In this document: positions 46,104 through 52,545 of the stretch, one piece after another
Layout: the number at the start of each line of letters is the position of its first letter
How positions within the stretch are numbered: position 1 is the stretch's first letter
Assembly (NCBI RefSeq): GCF_001426645.1
Contig: NZ_LMEX01000002.1
Location: forward strand, 124,001 to 188,000
Reading direction: 5' to 3'
DNA length: 64,000 nucleotides
From: Rhodanobacter sp. Root480
GTDB taxonomy: Bacteria; Pseudomonadota; Gammaproteobacteria; Xanthomonadales; Rhodanobacteraceae
Notes under the pieces: generated by a model
Seen by the model: only the letters and a program-made list of their open reading frames with translations
What the model was told of the DNA's origin: nothing
Databases searched by the model: none
Translations under genes and position numbers: made by a program

Positions 46104-46553
46104 TCAGAGCGTCAGGTTGTAATCGCAGAACTGCTGGTCGCGCTGCCAACCCAGCGACGCGTACAACGCCTGCGCCGAGGCGTTGTCGCGCGCGGTCGAC
46201 AGCGACAGGCTGGCGGCGCCCAGCGCGCGGGCGTGGTCGGCGGCAGCCGTCAGCAAGGCGGCGGCCACGCCCTGGCGGCGTACGCGCAGCAACACGAACA
46301 CATCGTTGAGCACATAGGTGCGCACCGTGCGCACCGACGAAAACAGCGGATAAAGCTGCACGAAACCTACCCCTTCGCGCTGCGGGTCGAGCGCCAGCAG
46401 GATCAGCGATTCATGGTGGCGGAACCGCTCGGCCAGGAACTCACGCGCCCGCGACAAGTCGCCCGGCTGACCGTAGAACTGGCGATATTCGTCGAACAAC
46501 GGCGCCAGCTTGTCGAGATGGTGGATGGTGGCCTGGCAGATATGGAATGACAT
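46104..46553 (-). CDS. GNAT-family N-acetyltransferase
   Basis: A 149-residue acetyltransferase: HICQATIHHLDKLAPLFDEY at the start, YVLNDVFVLLRVRRQGVAAA with the acetyl-CoA motif (R-R-Q-G-V-A), and SLSLSTARDNASAQALYASL with LGWQRDQQFCDYNL at the end. The substrate is unknown. It lies between rlmH and maf, 3 bp from maf, so it shares their transcript; in most relatives rlmH and maf are adjacent. Confidence 0.9.
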   Translation of the reverse strand: MSFHICQATIHHLDKLAPLFDEYRQFYGQPGDLSRAREFLAERFRHHESLILLALDPQREGVGFVQLYPLFSSVRTVRTYVLNDVFVLLRVRRQGVAAALLTAAADHARALGAASLSLSTARDNASAQALYASLGWQRDQQFCDYNLTL

Positions 46554-46559
46554 GGGGCG

Positions 46560-46662
46560 GGATTCGGGAATCGGGATTCAGAAGCATACCTTCACGCGCG
46601 GCGGCTTTTGCCTTTGCTGTTGCCTTTACGATTCCCCATTCCCGATTCCCCATTCCCGGCAC
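46560..46662. repeat. GGGATTC/GAATCCC dispersed repeat between rlmH and the GNAT gene
   Basis: CGGGATTCGGGAATCGGGAT (46559 on) and the reverse-facing GATTCCCCATTCCCGATTCC (46631 on) form an inverted arrangement over the gap. Same family as at 28140 and 30764. Confidence 0.75.
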
Positions 46663-47133
46663 TCAAGCCCGATGATACGGATGCCCGGCCATGATCGTGG
46701 TGGCCCGGTACAGCTGTTCGGCCAGCACCAGTCGCACCAGCATGTGCGGCAAGGTCAGCGGGCCCAGCGACCAGGTCTGGTCGGCGCGGGCCAGCACTTC
46801 GGGCGCGTGGCCATCGGGGCCGCCGATCAAGAAGGCCAGATCGCGCCCGGCCATGCGCCATTGCGCCAGCTGCTCGGCCAGCGCTTCGCTGGACCAGGGC
46901 TTGCCGCCGCCATCGAGTGCTATCACATGGGTATCGCGCGGCAGCGCGGCGAGAATCGCGGCGCCTTCGTCCTGCATCGCCCGCGCATCGTCGCGACCCT
47001 TGCCGCGCGTGCCGGGCTTCAACTCCAGCAACTCCAGCGGCAGCTCATGCGACAGGCGCTTGCGGTATTCGGCAAAACCCTCGGCCACCCAGCCAGGCAT
47101 GCGCTCACCGACAGCAATGATGCGCGCGCGCAT
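46663..47133 (-). CDS. rlmH: 23S rRNA (pseudouridine1915-N3)-methyltransferase RlmH
   Basis: A SPOUT-class methyltransferase acting on helix 69 of 23S rRNA in 70S ribosomes. The 156-residue protein has MRARIIAVGERMPGWVAEGF, ILAALPRDTHVIALDGGGKP, the knot LAFLIGGPDGHAPEVLARAD and SLGPLTLPHMLVRLVLAEQL, ending YHRA, the usual HPYHR end. The second of two ATGs (47133) gives the standard length. It lies downstream of rsfS, as usual, but with a repeat-filled gap. Confidence 0.96.
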   Translation of the reverse strand: MRARIIAVGERMPGWVAEGFAEYRKRLSHELPLELLELKPGTRGKGRDDARAMQDEGAAILAALPRDTHVIALDGGGKPWSSEALAEQLAQWRMAGRDLAFLIGGPDGHAPEVLARADQTWSLGPLTLPHMLVRLVLAEQLYRATTIMAGHPYHRA

Positions 47134-47170
47134 CATTGCCGTGGGGCCAGGAAACACCGGTGCGCAGCAC

Positions 47171-47345
47171 CCGCGTTCGCTTCCTCTCCCCTGTGGCGAC
47201 CGAAGGGAGTCCCCTTGCGGGTGGAGGAGGATCGAGGAGAGGGGGCGGGGCTAGCGGGGACATTCATCGGATGGGCTCGCTTCGTAGCAAATGCGTCGCA
47301 AGAGCGTCCCCTCTCCCCGGCCCTCTCCCCACGGGGGAGAGGGAG
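47171..47345. repeat. C-rich repeats between rsfS and rlmH
   Basis: The gap of 223 bp contains CTTCCTCTCCCCTGTGGCGA and GGAGGATCGAGGAGAGGGGG (about 47177-47249), and CCCTCTCCCCACGGGGGAGA (about 47322-47341), self-complementary in the last case. They resemble the other C-rich repeats in this window. No gene. Confidence 0.6.
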
Positions 47346-47356
47346 AAAGTCATGCG

Positions 47357-47746
47357 CTATCCAGCCTGCGCCGCTTCGCTTTCATCCTCATCGCGATCAC
47401 CCACCGTCCACAGCCGCTCCAGGCCATAGAACTCGCGGATGCGCGGCAGCATCACGTGCACGATCACGTCGCCCAGGTCCACCAGCACCCACTCGCCTTC
47501 GCCCTCGCCTTCCACGCCCAGCGGATGCACACCCGCTTTCTTGGCGAATTTCTGGACTTCGTCGGCAATGGATTTGACGTGGCGGGCCGAGGTGCCGGAG
47601 GCGATCACCAGCAGGTCGGCGATGGAGGTTTTGCCGCGGACGTCGATCTCGCGCACGTCCTTGGCTTTCAGTTCGTCCAGCGCGTCGACGACGGATTGAC
47701 GCAGGGTGGCCGTGGTGACGGCCTTGTTGGTGCGGGCAGTACTCAA
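47357..47746 (-). CDS. rsfS: Ribosome silencing factor RsfS
   Basis: Binds ribosomal protein uL14 and blocks subunit joining during starvation. The 129-residue protein has the core VVDALDELKAKDVREIDVRG, LLVIASGTSARHVKSIADEV, VLVDLGDVIVHVMLPRIREF and YGLERLW, all diagnostic. I chose a TTG start at 47746 preceded by GAGG; no ATG lies near, and the ATG at 47845 would add 33 unrelated residues. In relatives nadD lies directly upstream, whereas here it is about 9 kb away. Confidence 0.92.
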   Translation of the reverse strand: MSTARTNKAVTTATLRQSVVDALDELKAKDVREIDVRGKTSIADLLVIASGTSARHVKSIADEVQKFAKKAGVHPLGVEGEGEGEWVLVDLGDVIVHVMLPRIREFYGLERLWTVGDRDEDESEAAQAG

Positions 47747-47831
47747 AAGGGAGAGCCTCGATGGCGGTATCGCTGCGCAAAATGGCGCAGCCGCAGTATA
47801 CCGTCCCGGCCGCAAAGGGAAGTCAAGGCGG

Positions 47832-47866
47832 CCATGCCGCCGCACGGTGACCGTGCGGCGGCATGG
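47832..47866. terminator. Perfect 16-bp stem, 3-nt loop hairpin between the Met-rich gene and rsfS
   Basis: CCATGCCGCCGCACGG (47832-47847), loop TGA, then CCGTGCGGCGGCATGG (47851-47866). There is no T-run on either side, so it is not a classical terminator, though such a stable stem could stop polymerase or protect mRNA ends. It lies at one border of the block that splits the nadD-rsfS cluster. Confidence 0.6.
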
Positions 47867-47939
47867 GGATGGCCCGAAAACGACGCTCGAACGGGCCTGG
47901 CTGTTCGCGGCAGCGCTACACCAGCCCAGCGCAGCGCGT

Positions 47940-48239
47940 TCAGTCGCCCATCTTCCCGTCGGTTTTCTTCATGCCGGCTTTTTTCATGGCGCCCATCTTT
48001 CCGGCGTCGTGCTTCATGGCACCGTGGTGCATGGCATCCATCTTCATGCCGTCTTTCTGCATGCTGTTTTTCTGCATGGCGTCGTGCGACATGGCGCCCT
48101 TCATGGCGTTCGCGTGCATGGCATCGCCGTGCGCCATCGCGGTGCTGGAACTGGGGGCCATCGCGTCCTGTGCGAAAGCCGAGGTAAAGGCGAGGCCACT
48201 GGCGGCGAGGATCAGGGCGGCAAACAACGTGGTTTTCAT
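47940..48239 (-). CDS. Methionine-rich periplasmic peptide (pentapeptide MXKDX-type; MrpX-like candidate)
   Basis: A 99-residue protein with a signal peptide (KTTLFAALILAASGLAFTSA, cut after AFA) and a 76-residue mature part with 15 Met, 6 His, many Lys and Asp and no Cys, in loose repeats such as DAMQKNSMQKDGMKMDAM. AGGAG precedes the ATG at 48239. It is the third gene of sigF-nrsF-peptide. Proteins of this kind are named pentapeptide MXKDX proteins. In Azospira a comparable Met-rich peptide, MrpX, controlled by SigF/NrsF, scavenges hypochlorite and is regenerated by a methionine sulfoxide reductase. The same role here is inference; metal binding is an alternative. Confidence 0.85.
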   Translation of the reverse strand: MKTTLFAALILAASGLAFTSAFAQDAMAPSSSTAMAHGDAMHANAMKGAMSHDAMQKNSMQKDGMKMDAMHHGAMKHDAGKMGAMKKAGMKKTDGKMGD

Positions 48240-48351
48240 GGCGTTGACTCCTGCAGGAAAGGGATGGAGACAGGCGTCTCCATCCTTTTCTTCGCCAGCG
48301 TCGCGACCGTGGTTACGTCCTGGATCGTTGCCGCCAGCCCGCAAGCACCGC

Positions 48352-49005
48352 TCAGTGCCTCGACAGCAATCGCCCACCCATGGCGGCATTCGCCGCCACC
48401 ACCACGACCACGGCGGCGGCGTGGGCCAGCAGGTCGGTGGCGGCGGCGCCGTAGGCGTGGCAGATCTCCAGCAGGCTGGCCGAGGCCGCCGCGCTGGCCA
48501 GGCCGATCAGCACCGCGGTGAGCACCGGCCGCAACGGGCAGGCGCGGCGCAGCAGCCAGATCAGCAGAGCCGACAGCGGGATCGAGAAGGCCAGGATGAA
48601 ATACAGGCAGTCGGGCGCGGGATGGGTGCGGGTCAACTGCGCCGCTGGCTCCACCCAGGTACGCAGGCACCCCAGGCCGCTGGCGCCGATCCACAGCAGG
48701 GCCGGCGGTAGCGGCAGCCAGGCCCAGATCGCCCGCCGCCCGGGCATGCCCGAGACGAACGCCGCCCACGCCGCGCAGATCGCGGTAAGCACCGCCCCGG
48801 CGGTGGCCCAGCCCATGTCCGGCGACGCCTGCCAGCGCTCCATCGCGATGCCGGTGCCGTAGCGCAGCAGCAAGGCCACGGCCAGCGCCGCCACCACCAG
48901 CAGCCACCCCAGCGTACGCAGCCACGGCGGCGGCAACCGGCGCACCGGCACCAGGCCAGCGCCCAGCGCGTGGATCAGGGTTTCATGGCGGGGTGAGTCG
49001 GACAT
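48352..49005 (-). CDS. nrsF: NrsF family anti-sigma factor (DUF1109)
   Basis: A 217-residue inner-membrane protein with about six helices (WLLVVAALAVALLLRY, AVLTAICAAWAAFVSGMPG, CLYFILAFSIPLSALLIWLL, AVLIGLASAAASASLLEICH and others). It begins with the DUF1109 cytosolic head DSPRHETLIHALGAGLVPVR. NrsF holds SigF inactive at the membrane until stress; conserved Cys in the helices are thought to be the sensor, and here Cys occur at GLGCLRTW, APDCLYF, RACPLRP and LEICHAY. The ATG at 49005 lies 5 bp after the sigF stop; a TTG at 49014 would overlap it. Confidence 0.9.
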   Translation of the reverse strand: MSDSPRHETLIHALGAGLVPVRRLPPPWLRTLGWLLVVAALAVALLLRYGTGIAMERWQASPDMGWATAGAVLTAICAAWAAFVSGMPGRRAIWAWLPLPPALLWIGASGLGCLRTWVEPAAQLTRTHPAPDCLYFILAFSIPLSALLIWLLRRACPLRPVLTAVLIGLASAAASASLLEICHAYGAAATDLLAHAAAVVVVVAANAAMGGRLLSRH

Positions 49006-49010
49006 GCTGC

Positions 49011-49673
49011 TCAAGGTTCTCCGTTGAAATGGCGGCGCAGCGATTTCAGCCCGCGATGCAGGTTCACTTTCAGCGAGCCGGCGCTGCGCCCGGTCTGCCC
49101 GGAGGCTTCGGCCAGTGTGCGTTCGCGCAAGCCCAGTTGTTCGACCGCCTCGCGCTGGCCCGGCGGCAATTCATCGATGGCCGCGCGCAGGCGTTGCGCG
49201 TCCTGCTGGCGCTCGCTGGCGGCACTGGCATCGTCGGCGTCGGGGTGGCGATCCAACGCGAACTCGTCGTGCAACTCGCGGCTGTCGCGACGCCCGCGGC
49301 TGCGCAGCGCATCGATGGCGCGGCGGCTGGCGATGGCATTGAGCCAGGCGTCGTACGAGCGCGACGGGTCGTAGGTATGCCGCACGCGATCCACGGTGAT
49401 CAGGGTTTCCTGCACCACGTCATCGACGTGATCCCGCGCCACACCCTGCCGCCGTGCGGCCGCGCGGATCAGCGGGATCGAGTCGGCCAGCAGCTTCTCG
49501 TACGCGATCCGATCGCCGGCCTGCGCGGCCGCCATCCACGCCGCCCGCCGCTGGTCGGCGGTTTCGATGGCGCTGGTGGCGGGGCTGGCTGGCACGCGGT
49601 ATCTGACGCTCGATCGACGGGGGAGCGCATCATCAGAGACCATCGGGCCCGCGGCGGTCAAGGGCTGCAACAT
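49011..49673 (-). CDS. sigF: ECF sigma factor, SigF-like
   Basis: A 220-residue ECF sigma factor. Region 2 is IPLIRAAARRQGVARDHVDD followed by VVQETLITVDRVRHTYDPSR and WLNAIASRRAIDALR. Region 4 is LPPGQREAVEQLGLRERTLA and RSAGSLKVNLHRGLKSLRRH. The start is set by the promoter: an upstream ATG at 49703 lies inside the -10 element, so it cannot be translated from that promoter, whereas the ATG at 49673 follows GGAGAAA. NrsF, its anti-sigma factor, is next. Predicted to recognise GTAACC-N16-CGAA and to drive itself. Confidence 0.92.
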   Translation of the reverse strand: MLQPLTAAGPMVSDDALPRRSSVRYRVPASPATSAIETADQRRAAWMAAAQAGDRIAYEKLLADSIPLIRAAARRQGVARDHVDDVVQETLITVDRVRHTYDPSRSYDAWLNAIASRRAIDALRSRGRRDSRELHDEFALDRHPDADDASAASERQQDAQRLRAAIDELPPGQREAVEQLGLRERTLAEASGQTGRSAGSLKVNLHRGLKSLRRHFNGEP

Positions 49674-49702
49674 TTTCTCCGACCAGACTTTCTCACCCTG
49701 CA

Positions 49703-49728
49703 TTCGCTGCGCACGCGACCAGGGTTAC
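49703..49728 (-). promoter_or_regulatory. SigF-type promoter of sigF-nrsF-(Met-rich peptide)
   Basis: On the minus strand GTAACC (49723-49728), exactly 16 bp, then CGAA (49703-49706). This is the GTAACC-N16-CGAA element I recall for sigma-F of Caulobacter. It predicts a start point near 49697, about 24 nt before the sigF ATG at 49673, i.e. autoregulation. Confidence 0.8.
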
Positions 49729-49741
49729 CTCGTCACCGCAT

Positions 49742-49767
49742 GTAACCGCACAGCGCCGCCCGGCGAA
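49742..49767 (+). promoter_or_regulatory. SigF-type promoter of dipZ-msrB
   Basis: GTAACC (49742-49747), exactly 16 bp, then CGAA (49764-49767), the same element as in the opposite direction at 49703-49728. It lies 30 bp before the dipZ start. The two -35 elements are back to back, 13 bp apart, so both operons should respond to SigF together. Confidence 0.8.
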
Positions 49768-49797
49768 TAGCTGACAAACCCCTCGCGGACGACGCTC

Positions 49798-51519
49798 ATG
49801 CTCGTACTGATCATTGCCTACCTCGGCGGCGTGCTGACCATCCTCAGCCCGTGCATCCTGCCGGTGCTGCCCTTCGTGTTCGCCCGCTCGGACCGCCCGT
49901 TCAAGCGCAACGGCCTGCCGATGCTGCTAGGCATGGCGATCACGTTTGCGGCGGTGGCCACGCTGGCCGCGCTGGGTGGCGGCTGGGTCATCCACGCCAA
50001 CCAGTACGGCCGCTACGTGGCGATGCTGGTGCTGGCGTTCCTGGGCCTGGCGCTGCTGTCCACGCGGGTGGCCGAGTGGATCAGCCGGCCGTTCGTGGCG
50101 CTGGGCGGACGGCTGACCCGGCAAGCGGGCGAGCGCGATTCGATCTGGGCCTCCGCCGGCCTGGGCGTCGCCACCGGCCTGCTGTGGGCGCCGTGCGCGG
50201 GGCCGATCCTGGGCCTGCTGCTGACCGGCGCGGCATTGAACGGTGCCAGCGTGCAGACCACCCTGTTGCTGCTGACCTACGCCGCCGGCGCCGCCACTTC
50301 GCTGGGCCTGGCGTTGCTGCTGGGCGGCAAGGTGTTCGCGCTGATGAAGCGCTCGCTGGGCGCGGGTGAATGGGTGCGTCGCGGACTGGGCGCGCTGGTG
50401 CTGTGCGGCGTGGCGGCGATCGCGCTGGGCCTGGATACCGGCCTGCTGACGCGCGTATCGCTGGCCAGCACCGGCGGCATCGAGCAGAAGCTGCTGGATG
50501 CGGTGCGGCCGGCGCCGGTGAACGCCGCCACCGTGGTGAAACCCGGCGAACCGCTGCCGGTGGAAGGCGAACTGCCGTCGCTGGCTGGCGCCACGCAGTG
50601 GCTCAACAGCCCGCCGCTGACCGCGCAGTCGCTGCGCGGCAAGGTGGTACTGGTGGATTTCTGGACCTACTCCTGCATCAACTGCCTGCGTTCGCTGCCC
50701 TACGTGCGCGGCTGGGCCGACAAGTACAAGGACCACGGCCTGGTGGTGATCGGCGTGCACGCGCCAGAGTTCGCCTTCGAAAAGGATCCAGCCAACGTGG
50801 CCAAGGCGGTGAAGGACCTGGGCGTGGATTACCCGGTAGCGCTGGATAACAACTACGCCATCTGGCAAGGCTTCAACAATCAATACTGGCCGGCGCATTA
50901 CTTCATCGACGCCCAGGGCCGCATCCGGCACCACCATTTCGGCGAGGGCGCCTACCCGGAAAGCGAGGACGTGATCCGCCGGTTGCTGAGCGAAGCGGGC
51001 TACAAGAACCTGCCCGGCGGCTATGTCAGCGCGGACCACCGCGGCGTGGAAGCGGCCGATTCGGGTGATGCCACCCGCTCGCCCGAGACCTACGTGGGCT
51101 ACGCCCGCGCCCGCAACTTCGTCAGCGGTCGCGTCGCCCATGACGACGCCTGGAACTACCGCGCGCCCGACGCGCTGGGCACCAACCAGTGGTCGCTGGA
51201 CGGCCGCTGGAACGTGCACGCGGAAAACGCGCAACTGCTGCAGGCCGGCGGCCGCATCGTCTACCGCTTCCGCGGCCGCGACCTGCACCTGGTGCTGGGC
51301 CCGGCCAGCGACGGCAAGCCCGTGCGCTTCCGCGTCACCCTCGACGGCAAGGCGCCCGGCGCCGACCACGGCATGGATACCGACGCCGGGGGCAACGGCG
51401 TCATCACCGGCCAGCGGCTGTACCAGCTGGTGCGCCAGGCCAACGGCAGCGGCGAGCGGGTGTTCGAGATCACCTTCCTCGACCCGGGTGTACAAGCGTT
51501 CGCGTTCACCTTCGGCTGA
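49798..51519 (+). CDS. dipZ: DipZ-type thiol-disulfide transporter: CcdA domain fused to a periplasmic thioredoxin
   Basis: Moves electrons from cytosolic thioredoxin across the membrane to periplasmic thiols. The 573-residue protein has an N-terminal CcdA domain with the redox Cys19 in LSPCILPVLPFVF and Cys133 in LWAPCAGPILGLLL, among about six helices. A thioredoxin/TlpA-like domain follows with WTYSCINC (Cys293, Cys296) and GVHAPEFAFEKDPANVAKAV, then a C-terminal beta domain of about 150 residues (NQWSLDGRWNVHAENAQLLQ) as in mycobacterial DipZ. A SigF-type promoter precedes it, and msrB follows after a REP pair. It is the likely electron donor for MsrB. Confidence 0.93.
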   Translation: MLVLIIAYLGGVLTILSPCILPVLPFVFARSDRPFKRNGLPMLLGMAITFAAVATLAALGGGWVIHANQYGRYVAMLVLAFLGLALLSTRVAEWISRPFVALGGRLTRQAGERDSIWASAGLGVATGLLWAPCAGPILGLLLTGAALNGASVQTTLLLLTYAAGAATSLGLALLLGGKVFALMKRSLGAGEWVRRGLGALVLCGVAAIALGLDTGLLTRVSLASTGGIEQKLLDAVRPAPVNAATVVKPGEPLPVEGELPSLAGATQWLNSPPLTAQSLRGKVVLVDFWTYSCINCLRSLPYVRGWADKYKDHGLVVIGVHAPEFAFEKDPANVAKAVKDLGVDYPVALDNNYAIWQGFNNQYWPAHYFIDAQGRIRHHHFGEGAYPESEDVIRRLLSEAGYKNLPGGYVSADHRGVEAADSGDATRSPETYVGYARARNFVSGRVAHDDAWNYRAPDALGTNQWSLDGRWNVHAENAQLLQAGGRIVYRFRGRDLHLVLGPASDGKPVRFRVTLDGKAPGADHGMDTDAGGNGVITGQRLYQLVRQANGSGERVFEITFLDPGVQAFAFTFG

Positions 51520-51542
51520 GGAAACGCCCACCAATCCCCCCT

Positions 51543-51616
51543 GTAGGAGCGACTTCAGTCGCGACCGCTTTTCGCGGACCCAAGCCAAGAGCGTCGCGGC
51601 TGAAGCCGCTCCTACC
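51543..51616. repeat. REP-like inverted pair inside the dipZ-msrB operon
   Basis: GTAGGAGCGACTTCAGTCGC (51543 on) and GTCGCGGCTGAAGCCGCTCC (51592 on) fold toward each other. Elsewhere in the window such pairs separate convergent genes; here the pair lies between two co-directional genes and may lower msrB expression relative to dipZ, or stabilise dipZ mRNA. Confidence 0.8.
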
Positions 51617-51650
51617 GAAGTGCCGATCCACGTCCCAACGGAGGCAAGCC

Positions 51651-52250
51651 ATGTCACGCATCGATGAAACCCTCGCGATGGACCGGCGCCGCTTTCTGCG
51701 CGCCGCACTGACCGGTGGCGCCGTGCTGGCGGTGGGCGGTGGTCTGCTGGCGCCGAGGTTGTTCGCGGCCGCCGCTACACCGGTCGGCAAGCCGGGCAAG
51801 GTGTTGCTGGAGATTTTCGCCGACGACGGCCGCGACCTCGGTGCGCGCGAGGTGCCCAGGCTGGTGCTCAGCAACGCGCAGTGGCGGCAGCGGCTGTCGC
51901 CGCCGGCATTCGGCATCCTGCGCCAGGCGGGTACCGAGCGGGCGTTCACCGGCGCCTATTGGAACCTGTTCGCGCCCGGCCTGTACCGCTGCGCCGGTTG
52001 CGGCACCGCGCTGTACGACGCGGCCACCAAGTTCCACTCCGGCACCGGCTGGCCCAGCTTCTACCAGCCGATCGCCCGCACCAATGTCACCCGCCACAGC
52101 GACCACCAGTTCGGCATGCAACGCACGGCCATCAACTGCGCCTGCTGCGGCGGCCACTTGGGCCATGTCTTCAACGACGGCCCGCGGCCCACCGGCCTGC
52201 GCTACTGCATGAACTCGGCGGCGCTGCACTTCATTCCGCACGCCGCCTGA
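51651..52250 (+). CDS. msrB: Peptide-methionine (R)-S-oxide reductase MsrB, Tat-exported
   Basis: Repairs the R form of methionine sulfoxide in proteins. The 199-residue protein has a Tat-type leader, MDRRRFLRAALTGGAVLAVG, ending near LFAAAA. The MsrB domain then follows: AFTGAYWNLFAPGLYRCAGC, FHSGTGWPSFYQPI, zinc pairs CAGC and CACC in NCACCGGHLGHVFNDGP, and catalytic Cys186 in RYCMNSAALHF. The usual RFC[IV]N is RYCMN here. The enzyme should act in the periplasm, where DipZ could re-reduce it. No msrA or msrP is in the window, so the S epimer would need another enzyme. Confidence 0.95.
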   Translation: MSRIDETLAMDRRRFLRAALTGGAVLAVGGGLLAPRLFAAAATPVGKPGKVLLEIFADDGRDLGAREVPRLVLSNAQWRQRLSPPAFGILRQAGTERAFTGAYWNLFAPGLYRCAGCGTALYDAATKFHSGTGWPSFYQPIARTNVTRHSDHQFGMQRTAINCACCGGHLGHVFNDGPRPTGLRYCMNSAALHFIPHAA

Positions 52251-52397
52251 GCCCAGCCCAGCACGTCGCGATGCGGGTGCGCTGAAACGACGCACCCCGA
52301 CCGAAGCGCGCCACGCCTTGCGTGGCGTGCGTTCCCGCGTGGATCCCCCGCAAAAAGTGACGCGGGCGCAATTGCCGTCCGTCGCGCCCACTTCTAC

Positions 52398-52416
52398 AAT
52401 AAGAATCATTCTCACT
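52398..52416 (+). promoter_or_regulatory. Fur box of the siderophore receptor operon
   Basis: AATAAGAATCATTCTCACT matches 17 of 19 positions of AATGAGAATCATTCTCATT. It lies 130 bp before the receptor start. The rest of the gap 52251-52545 shows no gene. Confidence 0.8.
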
Positions 52417-52545
52417 TCCGATACGCCGGTTGCTCACCGTCGTCTTGGCAGTGCGGAAACAACCTCGCGCGCCTGGCGCGGTCGATCCATCGACCACGCG
52501 GCGCTTGCGCGGCTGCCTCTCCCACGTCTCAGAAACAGGGCCTCC

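Noticed and set aside
47832-47866. A standard rho-independent terminator for the Met-rich gene
   Set aside because: The stem is perfect but no T-run follows on either strand, so I did not call it an ordinary terminator and kept its role open.
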